Positions 59,515 to 64,000 of a stretch of 64,000 nt of DNA are shown here, in pieces (within the stretch, counting starts at the first letter, position 1; the number at the start of each line of letters is the position of its first letter). The notes under the pieces are model-generated. The model saw nothing but the letters and a program-made list of their open reading frames with translations, was not told the origin of the DNA and did not search any database. Both the position numbers and the translations under genes were made by a program. Origin of the DNA: Bog-756 sp963710495 (GTDB lineage Bacteria; Actinomycetota; Acidimicrobiia; Acidimicrobiales; RAAP-2); contig CAVQAI010000012.1 in the NCBI GenBank assembly GCA_963710495.1, forward strand, positions 558,001-622,000, read 5' to 3'.

Positions 59515-60056
59515 AGGGCAAATGGGCCGCCGGCATCCCGCCCCGCAATTTCACCTGGGTGATCAAGGACCGCCTGGCGATGAGCGAGCGACCGGGGGGA
59601 TTCGCGCCCAACCACCGCAAGGTCCGCCGCCAGGAGGAGATCATCTGGCTGCAGGTCCAAGGGTTCACCCGGATCTTCTCCCTGCTCCCGTCCTCGCACA
59701 ATCTGCAGGCCTACGAGGAGCGGTCGATGGCCAGCCTCCATTTCCCCCTGCCGCCCACCGGGGACGCCCGGGGGGTGCTCGCCGACCTGTACCGAGAGGT
59801 CCACGCCCGGTTGAACGCCGGCGAACGGATGCTCATCCACCAGGAGGAGCTGGGCGATCGGGTGACGGGCGTGGTGGCCGGCTACCTGCTGTGGTCGGGC
59901 CGGCTTCCGACCAGCCCGCAAGCGATCACCGTGCTGGAGCACATGACCGGCCACGCGATGGGGCCCGGCGGGCGGGAGCTCGTGGCCTTCGCCGAGCAGC
60001 TGGACCACGCCTCGGTGCGGCCGGGGGCCAACGGTGACGCGCCCCGGGCCGGGTGA
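59511..60056 (+). CDS. Dual-specificity-phosphatase-like protein with Gln in place of the catalytic Cys
   Basis: A 181-residue protein embedded between folP and folB by ATGA and GTGA overlaps. It has the outline of a bacterial dual-specificity phosphatase: PRNFTWVIKDRLAMSERPGG start, a VQGFTRIFSLLP strand, SLHFPLPPTGDARGVLADLY before the active site, then MLIHQEELGDRVTGVVAGYL. This last stretch aligns with HCx5R: His110, then Gln111 where the nucleophilic Cys should be, Arg117 kept six residues later, and T119-G120 following. No other Cys is present to replace it, so phosphatase chemistry is unlikely. It may bind a phosphorylated pterin or act as a regulator; function unknown. Confidence 0.7.
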   Translation: MKGKWAAGIPPRNFTWVIKDRLAMSERPGGFAPNHRKVRRQEEIIWLQVQGFTRIFSLLPSSHNLQAYEERSMASLHFPLPPTGDARGVLADLYREVHARLNAGERMLIHQEELGDRVTGVVAGYLLWSGRLPTSPQAITVLEHMTGHAMGPGGRELVAFAEQLDHASVRPGANGDAPRAG

Positions 60057-60469
60057 CCGCCCAGCGCCGACCATCGCCCGGGGCCGACCCGGCGGGCCAC
60101 CGAGCCGGGGACCGGATCGAGCTGCGCGGCCTGCGGGTGTACGGCACTCACGGCGTCCTACCCGAGGAGAAGCGGCGGGCCCAGCCCTTCGAGATCGACC
60201 TCGATCTCGACATCGACCTGACGGCGGCGGCGGGCAGCGACCGTCTGTCCGACACCGTCGACTATGCCCTGGTGGCCGAAGCGGCCGCCGCCGTGGTGTC
60301 GGGGTCCCGCTCCTATGAGCTGCTCGAGGCCCTGGCCGACGCCATCGCCGCCGCCGTCCTGGCCCTCGACGACCGGATGGGCGGCACGACGGTGAGCCTC
60401 CGCAAGCTCGAGCCGCCGATGGAGGTCGACATCGCAACCGTCGGGGTCAGGATCACCCGGGTCCGGTGA
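60053..60469 (+). CDS. folB: Dihydroneopterin aldolase
   Basis: A 138-residue FolB: IELRGLRVYGTHGVLPEEKR start with the active-site Glu-rich loop, FEIDLDLDIDLTAAAGSDRL, DTVDYALVAEAA and TVSLRKLEPPMEVD. It cleaves dihydroneopterin to hydroxymethylpterin and glycolaldehyde. The first ~18 residues are extra. It starts with GTG overlapping the preceding stop (GTGA), and its own stop overlaps folK the same way. Confidence 0.95.
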   Translation: MTAQRRPSPGADPAGHRAGDRIELRGLRVYGTHGVLPEEKRRAQPFEIDLDLDIDLTAAAGSDRLSDTVDYALVAEAAAAVVSGSRSYELLEALADAIAAAVLALDDRMGGTTVSLRKLEPPMEVDIATVGVRITRVR

Positions 60470-60966
60470 CGGGCACGGCCGACGCCCAGTTGTCGGGACG
60501 CGCCTTCCTCGGGCTCGGCTCCAACCTCGGGGACCGCTGGGCCCACCTGCGCCGCGCCGTGGACCAGCTGCGGGCGGGGACCCGGGCACCGGTCACGGCG
60601 GTGTCCGGGGTGTACGAGACCGAGCCCGTCGGCGGCCCCGAAGGCCAGGGGCCCTACCTGAACCTGGTGGTCGAGCTGGCCGTGACCCCGGGCTCGGATC
60701 CCTACCGGTTGCTCGAGGAGTGTCGCCGCCTCGAGGCGTCGGCCGGCCGGGTGCGGGCCGCCCGGTGGGGCCCGCGGACCCTCGACGCCGACGTCCTCTG
60801 GATCGACGGCGTGTCGATCGACGATCCCGAGTTCACCGTTCCCCACCCGCGGTGGCGCCAACGCCGGTTCGTGCTCGCCCCCCTGCATGAATTGGCCCCC
60901 GACCTGGTCGACGAGCGCGATGTGGCCGCCGCTGGTGGCGCCGTTTCCGTCGTGGGTACACTGTGA
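60466..60966 (+). CDS. folK: 2-amino-4-hydroxy-6-hydroxymethyldihydropteridine diphosphokinase
   Basis: A 166-residue HPPK with FLGLGSNLGDRWAHLRRAV, SGVYETEPVGGPEGQGPYLN, RWGPRTLDADVLWIDG (the metal-binding DAD) and VPHPRWRQRRFVLAPLHELA. It diphosphorylates the pterin for FolP. GTG start, four-nt overlap with folB. The folP-x-folB-folK run is thus translationally coupled. The next gene begins after 68 nt. Confidence 0.95.
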   Translation: MTGTADAQLSGRAFLGLGSNLGDRWAHLRRAVDQLRAGTRAPVTAVSGVYETEPVGGPEGQGPYLNLVVELAVTPGSDPYRLLEECRRLEASAGRVRAARWGPRTLDADVLWIDGVSIDDPEFTVPHPRWRQRRFVLAPLHELAPDLVDERDVAAAGGAVSVVGTL

Positions 60967-61034
60967 TCCGAAGCGACAGGATTCTCTGAAGCGAACGGCA
61001 CCCTCGTGGGCCGGAACGTAACGAAGGGGAACTC

Positions 61035-61814
61035 GTGATCAGATTCCGCACGATCGGGCCCGGGAGGGCGGGACGATCGCTGACGGCGGCACTCGAGGCC
61101 ACCGGCGACTACCGCTCGTCGGGCATGCTGAGCCGCGGTGAGCCGGTGGCCGCCTCCGCCGCCGATGTCGACCTGCTGGTCATCGCCACCCCCGACGGCG
61201 AGGTCGGTCGGGTGGCGGACGCGGTCGAGCCCCACGACCAGTGTGTGGTCATCCACCTGTCCGGCTCCCTCGGGCTGGACGTGCTCGCCGGTCACCCCCG
61301 CCGTGGCTCGCTCCACCCCCTGGTGCCGCTGCCGGCACCGGCCGCGGGGAGCGAGCGGCTGCGGTCGGGGATCACCTTCGCCCTGGCCGGCGACCCCATG
61401 GTGGACGGGATGGTGCAGGCCCTCGGTGGCCGGGCGGTACGTGTCGACGACTCCCGCCGCGCCGCGTACCACGCCGCCGCATCGATCGCCGCCAACCACC
61501 TGGTCGCCCTGCTCGGCCAAGTCGAGCGGGTGGCCGACGCCGCCGGCCTGCCTCTCGACACCTTTGCCGGGCTGGTGCGGGCGGCCACCGACGACGCCTT
61601 CACCCTCGGTCCGCGCCACGCCCTCACCGGCCCGGCGGCGCGCGGCGACTGGGAGACGGTCGACCGCCACCGCGGCGTGCTGGCGTCGATGGCCGGTCAG
61701 CGCAGCGAGCTGGCCGCCTACGACGCCCTGGTGGCGCTGGCGCGGCGGCTGTCCCTCGAGGAGGCCGGCGAGATGGGCCGGCCGGCGGCGATCAGCGCCG
61801 AGCAGGTGGCATGA
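61035..61814 (+). CDS. Rossmann-fold / DUF2520 dehydrogenase-like protein
   Basis: A 259-residue protein of the Rossmann-like (PF10727) plus DUF2520 (PF10728) family. The N-terminal RTIGPGRAGRSLTAALEATG is a GxGxxG-type NAD(P) site, followed by LLVIATPDGEVGRVAD, VIHLSGSLGLDVLAG and GSLHPLVPLPA. The helical half begins YHAAASIAANHLVALLGQVE. The layout is like ketopantoate reductase or P5C reductase, and it is coupled to panC by an ATGA overlap, which suggests a role in pantothenate synthesis; that remains inference. GTG start with GAAGGGGAA upstream. Confidence 0.85.
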   Translation: MIRFRTIGPGRAGRSLTAALEATGDYRSSGMLSRGEPVAASAADVDLLVIATPDGEVGRVADAVEPHDQCVVIHLSGSLGLDVLAGHPRRGSLHPLVPLPAPAAGSERLRSGITFALAGDPMVDGMVQALGGRAVRVDDSRRAAYHAAASIAANHLVALLGQVERVADAAGLPLDTFAGLVRAATDDAFTLGPRHALTGPAARGDWETVDRHRGVLASMAGQRSELAAYDALVALARRLSLEEAGEMGRPAAISAEQVA

Positions 61815-62794
61815 CCACCACCGTTACGGCCGTCCCGTCCGGGCCCCTCGTGGCGCCGCCGCCGGTGGCGCCCGCCGCGCCCTTGACGCCCGCCGTCCGG
61901 CCGGTGGGTGGCCCGCGGCCGGAGACGGTCGCAGTCATCGCGACGGTCGCCGAGCTCACCTCGTCCCTCGACGCGGTGCGGGCCTCCGGGCGAACGGTCG
62001 GGCTCGTTCCCACCATGGGTGCGTTGCACGACGGACACCGGGCCCTCATCGCCCGGGCCGCGGCCGAATGCGACGTGGTGGTGGTTTCGGTCTTCGTCAA
62101 TCCAACGCAGTTCGGTGACCCGGCGGACCTGGTGGCCTATCCGCGCACCCTGGACGCGGACCTGACGGTTGCGGGCTCGGCCGGTGCGTGCATCGTCTTC
62201 GCCCCGTCGGTGGATGAGATGTACCCCGAGCGGGCGGCCGGCTCGCAGACCACCGTGTCGTTGTCGGGCATCGCCGAGCGGTGGGAGGGAGCATCGCGGC
62301 CGGGCCATTTCGACGGTGTGGCCACCGTGGTGGTCAAGCTGCTGGCCATGGCCGGGCGATGCCGGGCCTACTTCGGCGAGAAGGACTTCCAACAGCTGGC
62401 GCTGGTGCGCCGAGTGGTCGCCGACCTGTCGTTGCCGGCCGACATCGTCGGGTGCGAGATCGTGCGTGACCCCGACGGACTGGCCCTCTCCAGCCGCAAC
62501 ACCCGGCTCTCGCCCGACCAGCGGGATGCCGCACTGGTGCTGTGGCGCGCCCTCCAGACCGGCGCCGCCATGATCGCCGCCGGTGAGTCCCGGTCGGATG
62601 TGGTGGAGGAGGTCATGGCCGGTGTGGTCGCGGCCGAGGCCGGAGCCGACCTCGACTATGCCGCCGTGGTGCGCGCCGGGGACCTCGAGCCGGCCCGAGC
62701 CCCGATCGGCGAAGAGCCGATCCGGCTGATCATCGCCGCCACCGTCGGCCCCGTCCGGCTGATCGACAACCTCGATCCCCGGCGGAGTCACTGA
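61811..62794 (+). CDS. panC: Pantothenate synthetase
   Basis: A 327-residue enzyme joining pantoate and beta-alanine with ATP. The HIGH-like ATP site reads VGLVPTMGALHDGHRALIA, followed by VSVFVNPTQFGDPADLVAYP, GHFDGVATVVVKLL, YFGEKDFQQLALVRRV and LALSSRNTRLSPDQR (KMSKS-type loop SSRN). The first ~45 residues are an Ala/Pro-rich extension. The ATG overlaps the preceding stop. The gene is followed after 7 nt by nadB. Confidence 0.96.
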   Translation: MTTTVTAVPSGPLVAPPPVAPAAPLTPAVRPVGGPRPETVAVIATVAELTSSLDAVRASGRTVGLVPTMGALHDGHRALIARAAAECDVVVVSVFVNPTQFGDPADLVAYPRTLDADLTVAGSAGACIVFAPSVDEMYPERAAGSQTTVSLSGIAERWEGASRPGHFDGVATVVVKLLAMAGRCRAYFGEKDFQQLALVRRVVADLSLPADIVGCEIVRDPDGLALSSRNTRLSPDQRDAALVLWRALQTGAAMIAAGESRSDVVEEVMAGVVAAEAGADLDYAAVVRAGDLEPARAPIGEEPIRLIIAATVGPVRLIDNLDPRRSH

Positions 62795-62801
62795 CCCCGG
62801 C

Positions 62802-64000
62802 GTGTCCGGGCCCGACGCCAGGCCGGGTGCGCTCGACGTCCTGGTCCTCGGCAGCGGGGTGGCGGGCCTGTCGGCCGCCGTGCGGCTGGCCCGGCCGTTG
62901 TCGGCTGGCGCCGCCGGCCCCCCGGCCGGCCTCCGGGTCGGCATCCTGACCAAGGCCGAACTGTCCCAGTCGGCGACCAGGTGGGCACAGGGCGGCGTGG
63001 CCGCCGTGTTGGGGGGGGACGAGGATTCGACCGACCTCCATCTGGCCGACACCCTGGCCGCCGGAGCCGGGCTGTGTGACACCGATGCCGTGCGGGTGCT
63101 GGTGGACGAGGGTCCCTCCCGGGTCGAGGAGCTGATCGCCCTCGGCGCCGTCTTCGACCGCCAGCCAGGAGGCGGGCTGGACCTGGCCCGCGAAGGGGGT
63201 CATTCGATGGCCCGGGTGGTCCATGCCGGGGGCGCGGCCACCGGCGCCGAGGTCGAGCGGGCCCTGGTGGACGCCACCCGCTCCAGTGCGGCGGCGGTGA
63301 TGGAGCGGTGGTTCGCCCTCGACCTCGTGGTGGAGGGCGGGCGGTGCCGAGGTGCGCGCGCCCTGGACGCGGACGACCGGGTGGTCGAGGTGCGGGCCGA
63401 GCACACGGTGCTCGCCACGGGCGGCGCGGGCCAGCTGTTCGCGGTCACCACCAATCCAGCCGAAGCGACGGCCGACGGGCTGGCCATGGCGCTGCGCGCC
63501 GGGGTGCCCGTGGCCGATGTGGAGTTCATGCAGTTCCACCCGACGGCGTTGCACCATCCGGCCATGCCCCGCCCACTGCTGTCGGAGGCGCTCCGGGGAC
63601 ATGGGGCCATCCTGCGGGACGCAAGGGGCGAGCGCTTCGTCGACGAGCTGGCCTCCCGCGACGTGGTCAGCCGGGCCATGGCCGATCGGATGCGGGAGCA
63701 AGGAGTCGAAAACCTCTGGCTCGACGCCACCGGCCTCACCTCCTTCGACGCCCGGTTCCCCACCATCGCCACCTCACTCCGGGCCGTCGGGCTCGATCCC
63801 TCGAAGGACTGGTTGCCCATCGCGCCGGCGGCCCACTACCTGTCGGGTGGGGTCCTGACCGATCTGTCCGGGGCCACCGGCCTCCCCCGTCTCTGGGCCG
63901 CCGGGGAGGTGGCCTGTACCGGAGTGCATGGCGCCAACCGGCTGGCGTCCAACTCGCTGCTCGAAGGCATGGTCTTCGGGGCCCGTCTGGCCGAATCGAT
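62802..64000 (+). CDS. nadB: L-aspartate oxidase, truncated at the window end
   Basis: At least 399 codons of the FAD enzyme that makes iminoaspartate for NAD synthesis; the C-terminus lies beyond the window. The FAD site is VLVLGSGVAGLSAAVRLA, followed by SQSATRWAQGGVAAVLG, AREGGHSMARVVHAGGAATG, HTVLATGGAGQLFAVTTNP, FMQFHPTALHHP, and AAHYLSGGVLTDLSG with WAAGEVACTGVHGANRLASN as the second FAD region. GTG start 7 nt after panC. Usually nadA or nadC accompanies it; they may lie just outside. nadE is earlier in the window. Confidence 0.95.
   Translation, partial: MSGPDARPGALDVLVLGSGVAGLSAAVRLARPLSAGAAGPPAGLRVGILTKAELSQSATRWAQGGVAAVLGGDEDSTDLHLADTLAAGAGLCDTDAVRVLVDEGPSRVEELIALGAVFDRQPGGGLDLAREGGHSMARVVHAGGAATGAEVERALVDATRSSAAAVMERWFALDLVVEGGRCRGARALDADDRVVEVRAEHTVLATGGAGQLFAVTTNPAEATADGLAMALRAGVPVADVEFMQFHPTALHHPAMPRPLLSEALRGHGAILRDARGERFVDELASRDVVSRAMADRMREQGVENLWLDATGLTSFDARFPTIATSLRAVGLDPSKDWLPIAPAAHYLSGGVLTDLSGATGLPRLWAAGEVACTGVHGANRLASNSLLEGMVFGARLAES

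Overview
The window is high-GC bacterial chromosome that reads as an actinobacterium, most likely class Acidimicrobiia or a close relative (inference). Supporting markers are a WhiB regulator beside two ArsA-type ATPases, a Ddn-type F420-linked nitroreductase, an actinobacterial zincin beside tilS and hpt, a GlnR-like orphan regulator beside type I and type II glutamine synthetases, two TrkA proteins beside an APC transporter, and many genes that begin 6-10 nt downstream of a TANNNT -10 box with no Shine-Dalgarno sequence (leaderless transcripts).

Layout. 1-3.7 kb: end of a secreted-repeat protein, a fatty-acid-hydroxylase-type membrane enzyme, an alpha/beta hydrolase, a methyltransferase and a PPOX-fold protein. 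3.8-8.1 kb: tRNA-Pro(CGG), a CBS/CorC protein, a receiver-only regulator, paired ArsA ATPases and divergent whiB. 8.1-10.7 kb: two membrane-anchored thioredoxin-like DUF929 proteins around a VKOR protein, a likely extracytoplasmic disulfide-forming set. 10.9-16.6 kb: alpha/beta hydrolase, NUDIX, Mrp-type Fe-S carrier divergent from an ErpA-type carrier, a compact xanthine-dehydrogenase-like protein and RidA. 16.7-22.8 kb: nitrogen block (GlnR-like regulator, GSI, GSII) then nadE and an unknown overlapping gene. 22.9-31.7 kb: sigma-70 factor, a 24-aa membrane peptide, HAD phosphatase, two TrkA proteins, an APC transporter fused to an OB-fold, and H+-pyrophosphatase. 31.7-36.6 kb: topA-tmk-holB replication operon.

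36.6-41.2 kb, ending at the 3' side of tRNA-Thr(CGT), looks like an accessory or decaying segment: visibly lower GC, two gene relics, two exported proteins of Fn3/Calx-beta and neocarzinostatin-like type, a uridine-kinase-like protein and a GYD protein. 41.5-49.2 kb holds HIT, Ddn-type and a lipid/steroid-metabolism-like set (DUF1214, two SDRs, a frameshifted sulfotransferase, an APH-like kinase and an unknown beta-rich protein). 49.2-53.6 kb: MMPL exporter with divergent TetR, and a secreted hydrolase.

54.3-64 kb is core metabolism: an ECF sigma factor with its zinc anti-sigma factor, zincin, tilS, hpt, then the tightly packed folE-folP-(phosphatase-like)-folB-folK-(DUF2520)-panC-nadB run for folate, pantothenate and NAD synthesis; nadB runs off the window. 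The most noteworthy observations are the inactive-looking dual-specificity-phosphatase homologue inside the folate operon (catalytic Cys replaced by Gln), the APC/OB-fold fusion, the XDH-like gene with no standard start codon lying in frame behind erpA, a GlnR-box-like site before GSII, and two candidate leaderless micro-proteins.
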